A stretch of 64,000 nucleotides of DNA from Caldilinea sp. CFX5. GTDB lineage: Bacteria; Chloroflexota; Anaerolineae; Caldilineales; Caldilineaceae. The translations under genes and the position numbers were made by a program. Location of the stretch: the NCBI GenBank assembly GCA_021405325.1, contig QWII01000091.1, positions 1 through 64,000 on the forward strand. Direction: 5' to 3'. Under the pieces are notes generated by a model. That model was not told the DNA's origin and searched no databases. It worked only from the letters and a program-made list of their open reading frames with translations. Shown here in pieces: positions 45,801 through 54,776 of this stretch (its first letter is position 1; the number at the start of each line of letters is the position of its first letter).

Positions 45801-47223
45801 CTTTGAGATCATCAGCCGCTATGGGTTGGGGACGTTGTTGACGCGTGATGTCTCCGCCGACAAAAATCAGTCCAGCCGCTACCTGACCAATGTCATCGCG
45901 CTGCGCACCCTCTTGTGGCTGATTAGCTTGCCGTTGCTGGCGCTGGTGATCTGGCTCTACCGTTCCGTGGATCAGCTAAGCTTCCTCGGCTGGTACAGCG
46001 GTGAATTGACGCCGATTGGCACACAGGAAGTGCAAGCGCTGCTGATCTTCGCCGCCTCGATGCTCTTTGCCAACTGGGCCGATGCCTTGAGCAGCACCTT
46101 TATGGCCTTTGAAAAGATGGAATATCCGGCGGGGCTGGCTAATGCGGTGGCGTTGCTCAAAGTGACACTGGGGGCGCTGGTGTTGTTGCTGGGCTGGGGC
46201 TACGTCGGGCTGGCGGCGGTGAGTTTGCTGATGAATCTGCTGCAGGTGCTCTGGCTCTATCGTCTGCTGCGTCGCACCCTCTTCCAGCCCGAATGGCGCT
46301 GGGATTGGGGGTTGCAACGCTGGATGATGCAGACCAGCGGCCCGCTCATGATCAACCACCTCTTGGCGACCATCTTCTGGCGCATCGACCTCTGGTTGTT
46401 GCTGCCGCTGGCCGGCGCCGCCAGTGTCGGGCTATATAGCGTGGGCCTAAAGTACTTGGATGGCCTCAACATCATCCCCAGCATCTTTACCATGGCGATC
46501 TTCCCGCTCATGAGCCGCTATGCCCGCAGCGAGGACGGCAACCTCTTACGCGCCTACGTGTTGAGCCTGCGGCTGTTGGTGATCGTCTGTCTACCCATTG
46601 CGCTGGCGACGACCTTCCTGTCCCGTGATCTGGTTTATTTCCTTGGCGGCGCACAGTATCTCCACATTCCTGAAACTTTCCGCTTCTTCGGCTGGGCACT
46701 CCCCTACACCGGCGGTTCGGATCTGGCGCTCAGTGTGATTATCTGGAGCATCCCGATTGGCTTTGTCAACAGTGTCACGCAATATGTTCTGATCGCCGTC
46801 AACCAGCAGCGTTACTTGACCAAGGCGTTTCTCATCGGCGTGCTCTTCAATGTCGTCGGCAACCTGCTGATCATCCCCGGTTTTGGCTATGTCGGTGCGG
46901 CGATTGTAACGATCCTCAGCGAGTTTAGCCTGCTCTTTCCCTTCTACTACAGTGTCAAACGCCATGTGGGTGTCGTGCCGTGGCTTTCGATCTATGGCGG
47001 ACCGGCTATGGCAGGCGGCGTGATGGGCCTGGTGACTTACGCCATCAACAGTTTGGGTATCAACATCTGGGGCAGCGTCGCGGTTGGGATGGTTGTCTAT
47101 CTGTTTGCCCTCCTCTTCACCGGCGTTCTGCAACATGAAGATATGCACGTCATCGGCAAAGCGCTGCCGCTCGAACGCTGGCGTCACCGATTGCCGGGCG
47201 CTTCTGCGCCCACCTTGAAATAG
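42835..47223 (+). CDS. Fusion of YfhO-like GT-C membrane protein and MOP flippase
   Basis: A 1462-residue membrane protein. Residues 1 to ~925 match YfhO-like/GT-C proteins: many helices, [20 protein letters not shown] early, [18 protein letters not shown], and a C-terminal soluble part with [14 protein letters not shown]. From ~945 a polysaccharide flippase of the MOP superfamily begins: [39 protein letters not shown], and a dozen helices to the end. The fusion would put glycosyl transfer from a lipid carrier and flipping of the carrier in one chain, coupled to the upstream GT2. Five tandem-repeat segments interrupt the first half in frame, giving peptides such as [11 protein letters not shown] and [13 protein letters not shown]. 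Confidence 0.8.
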   Translation: MKRLLSLRSDLLAVGALLFLALLWFAPVLFPPLTGATLLPYDNLYSFEPWRSLQPGLVPHNNLLSDLVLQNAVWKLHIRQTLAAGELPLWNPQIFTGLPFLAAGQASTFYPLNLLFYILPLEVAYGWFTALQIALAGINMYILGRVLRLQPLPALLSGVVFMFSGFLIVSVVFTMFIAAVVWLPLLLAIVELIIRKQEEKGNTSFHPIPYVAAGIAVIALIVLAGHPELIYYTALVTGAYALVRLLVAWRRLARGQSRNTQHATRILKLAAWLLTIAVLGIAAGGVQLLPLLELVPLNFREGSATLQQVLDWAWPTRHVLTFFLPDVFGNPSHHAWFDIWQRQWYPATTNALGEPVDTIFWGIKNYVEGGNYVGIATWVLATIAILDFGFWILDSRGNRVGRSIQNLKSKIQNVHRIFFAGLALVSLLFAFGTPLYGVLFYGLPGWSQLHSPFRWVFPFTLSMALLAGIGLQRLLEIERFRDLEIDRLGRISRSLNLSISLLTLLAGLGVLALIGVSLFLPAPFIAFAQRIIDGSDLARMAFTDGRMFWSYQAINLLKFGLFAVGSGWLVSWLVGWHGRKTERQEDKKTRRALPNYLVTLALIALVALDLYAAHGRFNPASDPALSPLNPANIPPVVKFINEREGIDTQHATRNTHHASPWRFTTFNLPGEKTFNANVGMYYGWQDIRGYDSIIPRQYVELMDRVAPQANELLYNRIAPLYSNSSGDVYGVLDNPLLDLLNVKYVLTQHYLPNPTWREIYRDPAIAVYENQELLPRTFLVPAAGVVPAAEQPLLEADLRQVVFLDRTPTADHALTPASPQVKEARISRYTADEVFIDVNLSDRGWLLLNDAYFPGWKAYLRPFGGDESAEEELPLYQANGAFRAVYLPEAGQWTVRFVYSPMSFKLGLYMSFLAFMATLLLCGYWAWGRFYRPETSVGEVRTVAKNSLVPMALSLGNKAIDFAFAMLYVRLLGPSGTGEYAFVVAVYGIFEIISRYGLGTLLTRDVSADKNQSSRYLTNVIALRTLLWLISLPLLALVIWLYRSVDQLSFLGWYSGELTPIGTQEVQALLIFAASMLFANWADALSSTFMAFEKMEYPAGLANAVALLKVTLGALVLLLGWGYVGLAAVSLLMNLLQVLWLYRLLRRTLFQPEWRWDWGLQRWMMQTSGPLMINHLLATIFWRIDLWLLLPLAGAASVGLYSVGLKYLDGLNIIPSIFTMAIFPLMSRYARSEDGNLLRAYVLSLRLLVIVCLPIALATTFLSRDLVYFLGGAQYLHIPETFRFFGWALPYTGGSDLALSVIIWSIPIGFVNSVTQYVLIAVNQQRYLTKAFLIGVLFNVVGNLLIIPGFGYVGAAIVTILSEFSLLFPFYYSVKRHVGVVPWLSIYGGPAMAGGVMGLVTYAINSLGINIWGSVAVGMVVYLFALLFTGVLQHEDMHVIGKALPLERWRHRLPGASAPTLK
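43604..43631. repeat. CACGCAA x4 in the fusion gene
   Basis: Four 7-bp units CACGCAA/CACGCAT in frame, encoding SRNTQHATR between membrane segments. Same unit as at 44774. Confidence 0.9.
43986..44073. repeat. GATTTTA/GATTTTG palindrome in the fusion gene
   Basis: Left side GATTTTAGATTTTGGCTTTT continues to 44017; the right side 44043-44073 is an inverse array of the same 7-bp units (AATCTAAAATCTAAAATCC). Encodes [11 protein letters not shown] and [10 protein letters not shown] in frame. Confidence 0.9.
44259..44336. repeat. GAGATTTA palindrome in the fusion gene
   Basis: Left array of GAGATTNA units 44259-44290, central ATCGGCTTGGCCGAA, right inverse array to 44336. Encodes [19 protein letters not shown] and LNLSISLL in frame. 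Same unit family as intergenic elements at 18831, 41263 and 61161. Confidence 0.92.
44541..44608. repeat. GGTT and AGAAGACA arrays in the fusion gene
   Basis: AGTTAGTTGGTTGGTTGGTT (4-bp steps) to 44562, then 8-bp units AGAAAGAC, AGGAAGAC and AAGAAGAC at about 44570-44608. Encodes [20 protein letters not shown] in frame. The second array matches the sequence just after the DUF1684 stop at 54478. Confidence 0.88.
44774..44812. repeat. ACACGCA x5 in the fusion gene
   Basis: Five 7-bp units ACACGCA/ACACGTA/TCACGCA in frame, encoding [13 protein letters not shown] just before the soluble domain. Confidence 0.9.
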
Positions 47224-47244
47224 AGCCGGCCCTTGCGCCGTTGG

Positions 47245-47273
47245 TTGCTGAACAAAACAAAAGCTGTTATAAT
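47245..47273 (+). promoter_or_regulatory. Sigma-70-type promoter
   Basis: TTGCTG (47245-47250), 17-bp spacer, perfect TATAAT (47268-47273), about 145 bases before the kinase gene start. Confidence 0.6.
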
Positions 47274-47422
47274 GGAAGCGCCACTTACTCTTGGTGAGTG
47301 ACCTGGCGCAGTCAGTGTCTGCCTTTGCTTTCGTCCTCGTTGTCCTACCGCTACAACGCCACTTATGTACCCGTCGCGTAATCGCCGACCCGTCGGCCGG
47401 CTTTGGAAAGAAGGAGCAGAAG

Positions 47423-48046
47423 ATGGCTATTGTGACAATTTCCAGAGAACTTGGTGCAGAAGGAACGCGGATTGCCGAGGCGCTTGCCCAAGCCCTCGGC
47501 GCACTTTGCGTTGACAAACAGGTATTGGCCGAGCTGGCTCGTCAGGCAGGGTTGTCTGTCGAAATGATTGTTCATCCTGAGGAACGGCTACGGGCGCGCC
47601 CCAATCTTGTCAGCGAGGAAATGAAAGCCCTGTTTGCCAAGTCGCAGAGCCGCGGCGCCGCCGACCTGGACCGTGACGTCCAGCAGATGATAACAGCCTT
47701 TCAGTTGTTAGCAAAGCGTGGGAATATGGTCTTTGTTGGTCGTGGCGGCCAGATCGCTTTGCGCGATCATCCCCATGCCCTGCATGTTCACCTCTATGCG
47801 CCCGTGGAAGTGCGCGCCCGTCGCATCCAAGCGCGGCGGTCGCTGCCGACACTGGACGCCGCCAGGCAGCTCGTACAGGAGGCGGATGAGCAACGCCGTC
47901 AGTGGTATCGCCAACTCTTTCAGGGGACCGATTGGAAAAAACCGTACCTGTATCATCTCATGATCGATACTCATCGACTTACTGTGGATCTGATCGTGGC
48001 GTTGATTGTCCAAGTTGTTCAAGCAGATGTCGTTGCGCCGCAATAA
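47423..48046 (+). CDS. Cytidylate kinase-like family protein
   Basis: A 207-residue P-loop nucleotide kinase-like protein of the cytidylate-kinase-2/AAA_26 type. It begins MAIVTISRELGAEGTRIAEA, where the modified P-loop (RELGAEGT) lacks a usual GKS, then ALGALCVDKQVLAELARQAG, GNMVFVGRGGQIAL and VHLYAPVEVRARRIQARR as the lid region, and LMIDTHRLTVD at the C-terminus. Substrate is not known for this group. The ATG at 47423 has AAGGAG seven bases upstream and a good promoter 150 bases upstream. Confidence 0.75.
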   Translation: MAIVTISRELGAEGTRIAEALAQALGALCVDKQVLAELARQAGLSVEMIVHPEERLRARPNLVSEEMKALFAKSQSRGAADLDRDVQQMITAFQLLAKRGNMVFVGRGGQIALRDHPHALHVHLYAPVEVRARRIQARRSLPTLDAARQLVQEADEQRRQWYRQLFQGTDWKKPYLYHLMIDTHRLTVDLIVALIVQVVQADVVAPQ

Positions 48047-48193
48047 TTTTTGCCGATATTACACAGTCCTCAGGCTAACGCAAGAAAAACGCGCAAATTG
48101 TGTAAGTTATCTTCCTGAATCACAGGCGTCCGCGGAATTAAGTGTTAATGGTTGATAATTGATGATTTTTGCAGTTGGGTTAGGAGGCAATCT

Positions 48194-49156
48194 ATGCAAC
48201 GAGCGAGAAACCCAATGCCCGATTTGGACGCCCCGGTGATCGCCAAAGAGCGCATCCACACCGTTGGCCAGCATGAGCGGTTAACGATTGCGGTCGCCAC
48301 CGACGGTTCAACGCACACACAACAAGCGGTGATTGTCGCTGGCCATCTGGCGCGCGTCCTGTCCGCCACCTTGAAAGTATTGGTGACGGCCCGTCTGCGC
48401 AGCGGCGCCGCCTATGCGCAAAAGCTCATGCAGGTAACCCAGGCGCTTGTTCATGATCTGGAGCCGCAGCCGGAGTTGATCCCTTTGGTGGGGCCGACCG
48501 ATGAAGTCATCGGCAATTATGTAGAGGCGCACGCCTTTGATTTGCTCGTCATGGGGGCATTCCAAGATCGTGGCGCCGGTTCAGCCGCGGCTATCGGTGC
48601 AATGGCGCATCATCTATTGCGCTATGTCTCCACATCGGTCCTCGTGGTCAAACGTCCTACCTTGCACAAATTGCTGGCCTGTATTGCGAGCGATGATGCG
48701 CCCATTGTCGATCTGGCGCTCCGTTGGACGCAAGCCCTTGGCGCTAAACTGCAATTCTTACATGTCCTCATCCCTGAAAGTGAACCGCCGTTGCAGTGGT
48801 CTGTTACCAGAAATATGCCCCTGAATGAAATTCTAGCGCGCGGCATCTATCTGCAGCGCCCCAAGCATCTGGGTACGGCGCTGTTGCTGGATGATCTGTT
48901 ACAACAGCCCACCCCGGTAGCCCACTTTCTACAAGAGACGATTGACAAAGTGGAAGCGGCTGGTTTTGATCGCCATGTTTTGGGCATCCAGCAGGGCAAG
49001 CTTACAGAGACCATTTTCGCTGTCGAAAAAGCGCAAACACCCGATCTGGTGATCATCGGCCGCCATTCCGACCCGGCGCATTTCGTCGGCAGCGCGGCCG
49101 ATTATGTCAGTTCATTTGCGCCCCATTCCGTGCTTGTTGTCCATGAAGGGAGATAA
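48194..49156 (+). CDS. Universal stress protein with two Usp domains
   Basis: A 320-residue protein made of two tandem UspA-like domains. The first begins LTIAVATDGSTHTQQAVIVA and ends AMAHHLLRYVSTSVLVVKRP; the second starts near residue 156 (KLLACIASDDAPIVDLALRW) and ends in HSDPAHFVGSAADYV and PHSVLVVHEG. ATP-binding GxxG-type loops are only partly kept (VIIGRHSDP), so nucleotide binding is uncertain. AGGAGG stands six bases before the ATG. It probably contributes to stress survival in the cytoplasm. Confidence 0.82.
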   Translation: MQRARNPMPDLDAPVIAKERIHTVGQHERLTIAVATDGSTHTQQAVIVAGHLARVLSATLKVLVTARLRSGAAYAQKLMQVTQALVHDLEPQPELIPLVGPTDEVIGNYVEAHAFDLLVMGAFQDRGAGSAAAIGAMAHHLLRYVSTSVLVVKRPTLHKLLACIASDDAPIVDLALRWTQALGAKLQFLHVLIPESEPPLQWSVTRNMPLNEILARGIYLQRPKHLGTALLLDDLLQQPTPVAHFLQETIDKVEAAGFDRHVLGIQQGKLTETIFAVEKAQTPDLVIIGRHSDPAHFVGSAADYVSSFAPHSVLVVHEGR

Positions 49157-49395
49157 CAGATGGTAGGCGCTTAGAAGGCCACTGCCCCTTGCGGACGCTC
49201 CTGGTTTTGCGGGAAACAGGGCGCCCGCAAGAGGTCGCCCCTACGGGAAGGAATTTTATTCTTTGGCATGGCCTCAAATGTTGTTTAGGACTTTCACGTC
49301 GCATTAAAAACCGCAAAAATAATCTTTTCGGCAAAATTTTATTCCAGTTTTCATTTATGTAAACAACAATGTCCCCAAAAAGCGCCGATAAAGGC

Positions 49396-49424
49396 TTGAT
49401 CAAACCCGTTCAAGCTGCTATAAT
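49396..49424 (+). promoter_or_regulatory. Promoter of the noncoding RNA candidate
   Basis: TTGATC (49396-49401), 17-bp spacer, perfect TATAAT (49419-49424). The expected start is near 49431. Upstream bases 49157-49395 hold no gene; 49183-49235 contain a GC-rich inverted repeat built around CTTGCGGACGC and GCGCCCGCAAG. Confidence 0.7.
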
Positions 49425-49430
49425 AAAAGC

Positions 49431-49762
49431 AACCCAAGGGATTAACACAAAGAGTTATCAATCATGAATCGTATTTACCTGAGTCTGTGACCCAGGTGTT
49501 CAACGTAGAAGCACTTTGCTTTTGATAAACGTGGCTGGTTAATCCTGCGGAAGCAAAGGAGTTCCGAGAAATTAAAAATAGCCTCATTCGGCAAGATCAA
49601 TAAGTGCACAAAGATCAATAAGTGTAGGATTACTTTCTGCGCAAATAGAAAGGAGTCGTTACCGCAAAGAATGAGGTGAAGGTAAGGTTACTTGGAACCC
49701 AACACAACGACATAACAAAAGGGATTTATCCTGACAAGCAGGGTAAATCCCTTTTGTTTTAT
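49431..49762 (+). ncRNA. Structured noncoding RNA candidate, unassigned family
   Basis: About 330 bases from a near-consensus promoter to an intrinsic terminator, without a plausible protein frame on the plus strand. Local stems are AAGCA/TGCTT (49509-49521), CGGAA/TTCCG (49548-49566), CCTCATTC/GAATGAGG (49582-49589 with 49669-49676) enclosing CTTTCT/AGAAAG (49633-49652), and the terminator. A 14-base direct repeat AAGATCAATAAGTG occurs at 49593 and 49611. I looked for RNase P, tmRNA, SRP and 6S hallmarks and did not find them. A nine-codon frame MNRIYLSL at about 49464 may be chance. The next gene is on the opposite strand, so this is not a leader of a downstream gene. Confidence 0.6.
49716..49760. 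terminator. Intrinsic terminator
   Basis: Perfect 13-bp arms CAAAAGGGATTTA (49716-49728) and TAAATCCCTTTTG (49744-49756), extended by an inner CCTG/CAGG pair, followed by TTTT. It ends the RNA candidate and lies 15 bases past the stop of the convergent fructose-bisphosphatase gene, which it may also serve. Confidence 0.9.
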
Positions 49763-49774
49763 GAGATCAGACCG

Positions 49775-50803
49775 TTATGCCGCTTCGTTGCGCAGGTAGG
49801 CTTCCGCCTGTTCCACTAATTTCCGACTGCCGATAAAGAGCGGCACCCGTTGATGCAACCCCGTTGGCTCAATATCTAAAATCGACTGATACCCATCCGA
49901 GGCATAGCCGCCGGCTTGTTCCGCTAGAAAGGCGAGGGGCGCGGCTTCATAGAGCAGACGCAATTTGCCTTTGGCCTTGGCGCCCTTGCCTTCAGCGGGG
50001 TAGTAGAAGACGCCGCCGGCTAGGAGGTTGCGGTGGAAGTCCGCCACCAATGAGCCGATGTAGCGCAACGAGAGCGCCATGCCTTCGCTGTTTTCGCCTT
50101 GCAACCAGCGGGTATATTGCTGCACCTCCGGCGACCAGCGCGGTTCATAGCCCTGGTTGACGCTATAATATTTGGGCTTTTCCGGGATGCGAATGTTGGG
50201 ATGCGAGAGCAGAAACTCACCAACGCGCGGGTCGAGGGTAAAGCCGTGGACACCCTGGCCGGTCGAGTAGACCATCATGGTGCTGGAGCCGTAGATAATA
50301 TAGCCAGCGGCCACCAGATCGCGGCCCTTTTGCAGACAATCTTCCAACGTGCCGGGGCCGTCCGCCGATTTGCGCCGGTGAATGGCAAAGATGGTACCGA
50401 CACTCACGTTATAATCAATGTTGGAGGAGCCATCCAGCGGATCATAGAGGAGAACATACTTGCCGGTTTTGTGATGGTCGGGGATAGGGATGATCTCTTC
50501 TTCTTCTTCCGAGGCCATCACCGCCAGGCGCCCGGTGTGGTCGTTCATGCGGTAGATCGTGCGTTCGGCAAAGACATCGAGCTTTTGCACGGCATCGCCA
50601 TGGACATTTTCCTCGTCGGTGCTACCCAAGATTTCAGCTAGGCCGGCGCGGGTGGTATGGCTGGCGATGATCTTGGCGGAAAGCGCCAAGTCATAGAGCA
50701 GATTGGTTAACGTGCCGGTTGCCTCCGGAAAGTCACTCTGTTGCTCCAAAACATACCGTTCAATCGTCACAATCTTGTTGGAAAAAGAGCGTCCAATGTC
50801 CAT
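49775..50803 (-). CDS. fbp: Fructose-1,6-bisphosphatase class I
   Basis: A 342-residue enzyme that hydrolyses fructose-1,6-bisphosphate to fructose-6-phosphate in gluconeogenesis. The full class I signature is present: [28 protein letters not shown], the metal site [20 protein letters not shown], and the substrate region around [20 protein letters not shown] with [14 protein letters not shown]. The start [10 protein letters not shown] follows AAGGGG at six bases spacing. The gene converges on the noncoding RNA candidate. Confidence 0.95.
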   Translation of the reverse strand: MDIGRSFSNKIVTIERYVLEQQSDFPEATGTLTNLLYDLALSAKIIASHTTRAGLAEILGSTDEENVHGDAVQKLDVFAERTIYRMNDHTGRLAVMASEEEEEIIPIPDHHKTGKYVLLYDPLDGSSNIDYNVSVGTIFAIHRRKSADGPGTLEDCLQKGRDLVAAGYIIYGSSTMMVYSTGQGVHGFTLDPRVGEFLLSHPNIRIPEKPKYYSVNQGYEPRWSPEVQQYTRWLQGENSEGMALSLRYIGSLVADFHRNLLAGGVFYYPAEGKGAKAKGKLRLLYEAAPLAFLAEQAGGYASDGYQSILDIEPTGLHQRVPLFIGSRKLVEQAEAYLRNEAA

Positions 50804-50845
50804 CGCGATCCCCTTTCTGTCATTGAACTGGGCGGACACACCATG

Positions 50846-50874
50846 TTGATATGAAGTTGTTATACGACTTGCAA
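50846..50874 (-). promoter_or_regulatory. Promoter candidate for fbp
   Basis: On the minus strand TTGCAA (50869-50874), a 17-bp spacer and TATCAA (50846-50851), about 45 bases before the start codon. Confidence 0.4.
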
Positions 50875-51015
50875 TGCTGTGAAAACGTAACCCTGGCGCC
50901 GTGCAAGAAGCCCGGCGCTTGCCAAGGGCAACTTACAGCGTATCATATCATGTTGCAAATGAGTTGCGCAGGTCTGTTTGCTGACAATGCGATAACAGTT
51001 AGGGAGACTTTACGA

Positions 51016-51870
51016 CTAATCATGAACAACCACTTCCGTCCCTACCGAGGCCCATTCGTAGAGCGCCTTGGCTTCCGCCACGCGCATGTTGACACAGCCG
51101 TGGCTGACCGGCGTGCCAAAGTTGTTGTGCCAGTAGGCGCCGTGGATGGCATAGCCGCGGAAGAAGTACATAGTATAAGGCACATTCGGCGTGTCATAGC
51201 CGGGGCCGATCATACGTTCCAGGTCCAACTTGGTGCGAATTTTATACGTGCCGCGGACCGTCGGGTACTCAGTGCGGCCGCTGCTGATGCTGGTGCGCAG
51301 AACGGCAGTCTCCCCTTGCCAGGCGATGAGGGTCTGGTCGCTAATATCCACTTCGATCCAGCGCCGGCCATCCGGTACACCCTGGCCCAAGGGCGCGGTG
51401 AGTTCGGGGTTGAGGACGCCGGGCTGATCGGTTGGCTGATCACCCGGTTCATCCGGGTTCGGGAGCGGATCGGGGGCGTTGGGGTTATCAATCGTGATCG
51501 ACGTAAAGTATTCGTCGTAGTTCAGGTTGCTATGGACGACACGCAGCCGCAACCGGTGCTGTCCATTGGGATAGCGGGTTGTGTCCAGCGTTGCCAGTAG
51601 ACCAGCCTCCGCTTGCCGTTTTTCACCAACGGCCAAAAAGGTGGCCTGCTTTTCATCACCGTTGATCAGCAGATCCAATTGCCATTTGCGGAAGGTGGTA
51701 TGTTCAGCAATGCCGGTCACTGCGACCTGCCCTTGCAGCGCGGCATCGGCGGCCGGCGTCACCAGGCCGTTAGCGCTGGCAGCACGCAGCGGTTGTGGTG
51801 CGGCCCCCAACGCCGCAAAGACGAAGGCCAGCAGTAAAAGAGCGGATAATCTTCGCACAGATTGATACAC
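51016..51870 (-). CDS. L,D-transpeptidase (YkuD), secreted
   Basis: A 284-residue exported protein with signal peptide (LSALLLLAFVFAALGAAPQP). Residues ~35-130 form an Ig-like beta domain (QVAVTGIAEHTTFRKWQLDL), followed by an Asp/Pro linker and the YkuD catalytic domain: RWIEVDISDQTLIAWQGE at its start and YAIHGAYWHNNFG followed by SHGCVNMRVAEA, which contains the catalytic Cys in the HGx14-SHGC(V/I)N motif. It makes 3-3 cross-links or attaches proteins to peptidoglycan outside the membrane, showing that this organism has peptidoglycan-active enzymes. Confidence 0.92.
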   Translation of the reverse strand: MYQSVRRLSALLLLAFVFAALGAAPQPLRAASANGLVTPAADAALQGQVAVTGIAEHTTFRKWQLDLLINGDEKQATFLAVGEKRQAEAGLLATLDTTRYPNGQHRLRLRVVHSNLNYDEYFTSITIDNPNAPDPLPNPDEPGDQPTDQPGVLNPELTAPLGQGVPDGRRWIEVDISDQTLIAWQGETAVLRTSISSGRTEYPTVRGTYKIRTKLDLERMIGPGYDTPNVPYTMYFFRGYAIHGAYWHNNFGTPVSHGCVNMRVAEAKALYEWASVGTEVVVHD

Positions 51871-52369
51871 AGCACAATCTCCATTCCAGTTTGCCCGTGG
51901 ATCGTGGCGTGATGATCAGTACATTGCACGGTAAAGGTTGTTGATAGTAAAAACAGACCTGCCCTAGCGGATACGCAAGGCAACTGCCTTACGTATCAAT
52001 CATTTGTCGCTATCTTGCCAAAGGCTTGCGCCATTCGTCGGGAGCGCTTCTTCCAAAAAGAAGAACTTTGTTCGGAGCTTTTTGGTTCATGACAAGAGGA
52101 TACAACAAAATAAAGCATTTGACCAGTGACAAACGTTGTACTGACGATCAGCGCTGGGCGTGCGTTGCACTGGTCAAACGAAGACGCTGCCAAGCAAAGA
52201 TCGGTGACCAGTGCAACGCACGCCCTATGCCCCGGATCAGTGATCCGGGGCAAGTCCTTTACGCTGTGCGCCTATAGGAAAAAACAACGGACAGGTCTGA
52301 CGGTAAGCTGGTGGAAGAAGATGAACAGAACGGGGTGCAACGTAGAAGAGAGCGACGACCAGCGACCGG
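51871..52369. repeat. Intergenic region with two adjacent hairpins
   Basis: No gene recognised. A perfect 21-bp inverted repeat (52156-52176 and 52205-52225; core GCGTGCGTTGCACTGG) is followed by an 11-bp one (52229-52239 and 52241-52251; GCCCCGGATCA). They lie downstream of greA, which ends at 52370, so one role may be transcript termination. Confidence 0.8.
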
Positions 52370-52846
52370 TTATTCGATCCGTATGATCTTAAAGGTAATC
52401 TCGCCGCCGGGTGTGTTGGCAACCACCTTGGCGCCCACCTTCCGGCCCATCAACGCTTTGCCGATGGGGCTTTCATTGCTGATGCGCCCATTTAACGGAT
52501 CGGCTTCCAACGAACCGACAATGGTGTAGGTTTCATCAAAATTGGTGCCAGCTTCGCGCACAATGACCGTGCGTCCCATGGAAACGATATTCGTGGCGGC
52601 TTCCCCTTCTTTGATGATCTGCACCCGCTTCAAAATGTTCTCCAACTCGCGGATACGCCCTTCCAGAAAGCCTTGCGCCGTCTTGGCTTCATCATAGCCG
52701 GCGTTCTCGCTCAAATCGCCTTCCTTGATCGCCTCGGAAATCATCTTCGCGATCTCTGGTCGTCGGGTTGTCGTCAGATATTCCAATTCTTCTTTTACTT
52801 TTTGCAGACCATCTTCGGTCAGGTAGACAGGTTGCTCGTTGCTCAT
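52370..52846 (-). CDS. greA: Transcription elongation factor GreA
   Basis: A 158-residue factor that stimulates RNA cleavage in backtracked RNA polymerase. The N-terminal coiled coil with the catalytic tip GDLSENAGYDEAK is intact, followed by the FKBP-like C-terminal domain (YTIVGSLEADPLNGRISNES, GKALMGRKVGAKVV). Length is normal. It is monocistronic, with hairpins downstream and a long gene-free region upstream. Confidence 0.96.
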   Translation of the reverse strand: MSNEQPVYLTEDGLQKVKEELEYLTTTRRPEIAKMISEAIKEGDLSENAGYDEAKTAQGFLEGRIRELENILKRVQIIKEGEAATNIVSMGRTVIVREAGTNFDETYTIVGSLEADPLNGRISNESPIGKALMGRKVGAKVVANTPGGEITFKIIRIE

Positions 52847-53649
52847 TCTCTTCTCTCAATAACTACTCGGGATCTAGAAAGGTGGCGCTTTCCTAAATCA
52901 ACACAACTTCCCTAAACTACTGTTTTGTGCCCTCAGTTATGCTCGGTAGTAAAGGCTTTAGCCTTCGGGGCGCCGGGAAGACTAATGAACATTAGGTAAA
53001 TAAACCGGTAATCGTAGGTGCGGTTTGTAACCGCACTTGCTCCCTGGGAACCGTGCGGTTACAAACCGCACCTCTCCCATCAGTCTTTACTACCGAGCAT
53101 AACTTCCGTAACAAAGTACGATAACGCTACCGGTAGCCGCCAGTGGCAGTCAGCAGTAGCACATTGCATTTTTGCCAAACGACAATTTGTTCTTCCTGCA
53201 CAAAGACAATATCATGGTTTGCATGAAACAGTCAGCAATGTCGCCACCAGATAGTCTGTTCATCAACCGGATCAATCAGCGAGGCCCAGGGAAGACCCAA
53301 AACTGCAAATATAACAGTAGTCTTTGTGCAGTAACAGAAGCGCGGTATTGCGATTTAAACGTTTTTAGCACTGGATTTGTTTCGAACCAAAGGCCCAAAA
53401 AGAGCAAACTATAACTGTAAAAACAGTGCGTAGGGCTAGAGAATACAAAACACCGCCCAAAAGGCGGTGACCCGACAGCATCCTACCGGTAGAAAAAACC
53501 GATAAAACAATCTATAAGCCGACTGATAAAGCTTGCGGCAACATTTGTTTCGTTATTATACATCACTTCCTGCAATCTGTAAAATTAAGAGGATTCAGGA
53601 TAGTCACATCAATCACCTTAGCATAATAAAGTTGGACTTGAGGGAAACG
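52847..53649. repeat. Gene-free region with nested composite palindrome
   Basis: Outer 22-base arms at 52936-52957 and 53082-53103 (GTTATGCTCGGTAGTAAAG, one mismatch) enclose perfect 21-bp inner arms at 53016-53036 and 53053-53073. Each inner arm is itself a hairpin, GTGCGGTT-TGT-AACCGCAC, so several alternative foldings exist. From 53104 to 53649 I see only short unlikely frames and no known RNA signature. Confidence 0.8.
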
Positions 53650-54477
53650 ATGCAAAGTTCTTTACCAGATTATACGGATAAACTACTGGCCCAACGCGCC
53701 CAGCGCGCCCAACAACTTCTCGCCGACCACAGTTGGTTGACCTTGGCCGGGCTGTTTTGGTTAGAAGAAGGGGTCAATTGCTTGGGCGCTGATCCCAACC
53801 ACCCGGTCGTACTGAACGCTTCTGGTCTTCCCGCCGCCGCTGGTGTGATCGAATTGCACCAGGGCATGTTGCGCCTACGGGTTGCGCCCGGCGTCACCAT
53901 GACGCACCAGGGGCAGGCCGTGACGGAGTTGCTCCTGCGTGACGATATGAGCGGCGCCGCCGACTATATCACCATCGGCCCGCTCACCTTCCTGGTGATC
54001 AAACGGGGCGATCGTTATGCTGTTCGGCTTTATGACATCACCAACCCGGCGCGCCAACGTTTTCCCGGCTTATCCTGGTATCCCATCGACCCGGCGCTCT
54101 GCATGGAAGCGTACTATGAACCTTATGACTCGCCCCGCACTCTCGCCATTGTCACCGGACATGGGGACATCACGCCTTCGGTCAATCCGGGCGCCGTCTA
54201 CTTTACCGTGGCCGGTCACGAATGCCGTTTGGAAGCCGAAGAGCGGGGCGACAAATGCTTCTTCAACTTCCGTGATCTCACCAACCGCGACACCACCTAC
54301 CCGGCCGGTCGCTTCTTGTATACTGACGCTCCCGTAAGTGGAAAAGTTACGCTCGATTTCAACCAAGCCACCAATCCCTATTGCGCCTACACCCCCTACG
54401 CCACTTGTCCTCTGCCACCGGCGGGGAACAGTTTGCCGGTGCGGATTGAAGCGGGGGAGAAGCGGTATGAAGGGTGA
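53650..54477 (+). CDS. DUF1684 domain protein
   Basis: A 275-residue protein matching DUF1684 along its length: WLTLAGLFWLEEGVNCLGAD near the start, ITIGPLTFLVIKRGDRYAVR, RQRFPGLSWYPID, CFFNFRDLTNRDTTYPAGRF, and the highly typical TLDFNQATNPYCAYTPYATC-PLPP end. The family is predicted to be beta-rich and has no established function; it is found widely in soil bacteria. The start ATG at 53650 has GAGGG upstream. No signal peptide. Repeat units resembling those in the fusion gene begin immediately after its stop (AGAAGACGGGAAGACAAGAA). Confidence 0.88.
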   Translation: MQSSLPDYTDKLLAQRAQRAQQLLADHSWLTLAGLFWLEEGVNCLGADPNHPVVLNASGLPAAAGVIELHQGMLRLRVAPGVTMTHQGQAVTELLLRDDMSGAADYITIGPLTFLVIKRGDRYAVRLYDITNPARQRFPGLSWYPIDPALCMEAYYEPYDSPRTLAIVTGHGDITPSVNPGAVYFTVAGHECRLEAEERGDKCFFNFRDLTNRDTTYPAGRFLYTDAPVSGKVTLDFNQATNPYCAYTPYATCPLPPAGNSLPVRIEAGEKRYEG

Positions 54478-54610
54478 TAAGAAGACGGGAAGACAAGAAG
54501 AGCAAACGCGCGCCTGAGGGGAGCGCGTAATCGCACTTGTTCATGGGAGCCAGTGCGGTTTGTAACGCATCGGCATGGATAAGGACGTTGCATCGGAAAA
54601 CCTGGAATAC

Positions 54611-54677
54611 CCGCCTGTCACCCTGAAAGGGTCTCTTGCGCTCAATAGGCGCGAGACCCTTTCAGGGTGACAGGCGG
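54611..54677. repeat. Perfect 25-bp palindrome
   Basis: Arms 54611-54635 and 54653-54677 (core CCTGTCACCCTGAAAGGG) with a 17-base loop. It lies between the convergent DUF1684 and NACHT genes and is a terminator candidate. The rest of 54478-54776 has no recognised gene; GTGCGGTTTGTAACG at about 54553 repeats part of the 53016 element. Confidence 0.9.
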
Positions 54678-54776
54678 CCCCAAGGTTTCCTTGAAAACCC
54701 TTGGATCTATGCTGATACAGTGCAAAACGCACCTAAAATTACCGAAACAATTAGGCAACCTTCGTTGCGCCCAGAG

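Noticed and set aside
49183..49260. GC-rich inverted repeat after the stress protein as the RNA gene itself
   Set aside because: It lies upstream of the promoter and resembles other dispersed intergenic repeats; it is noted only as a repeat.
49464..49490. Leader peptide MNRIYLSL in the RNA candidate
   Set aside because: No ribosome site of note, no downstream gene on the same strand to attenuate, and nine-codon frames are expected by chance.
53172..53414. 80-residue plus-strand frame in the gene-free region after greA
   Set aside because: No ribosome site, no recognisable motif and biased composition; treated as noncoding.
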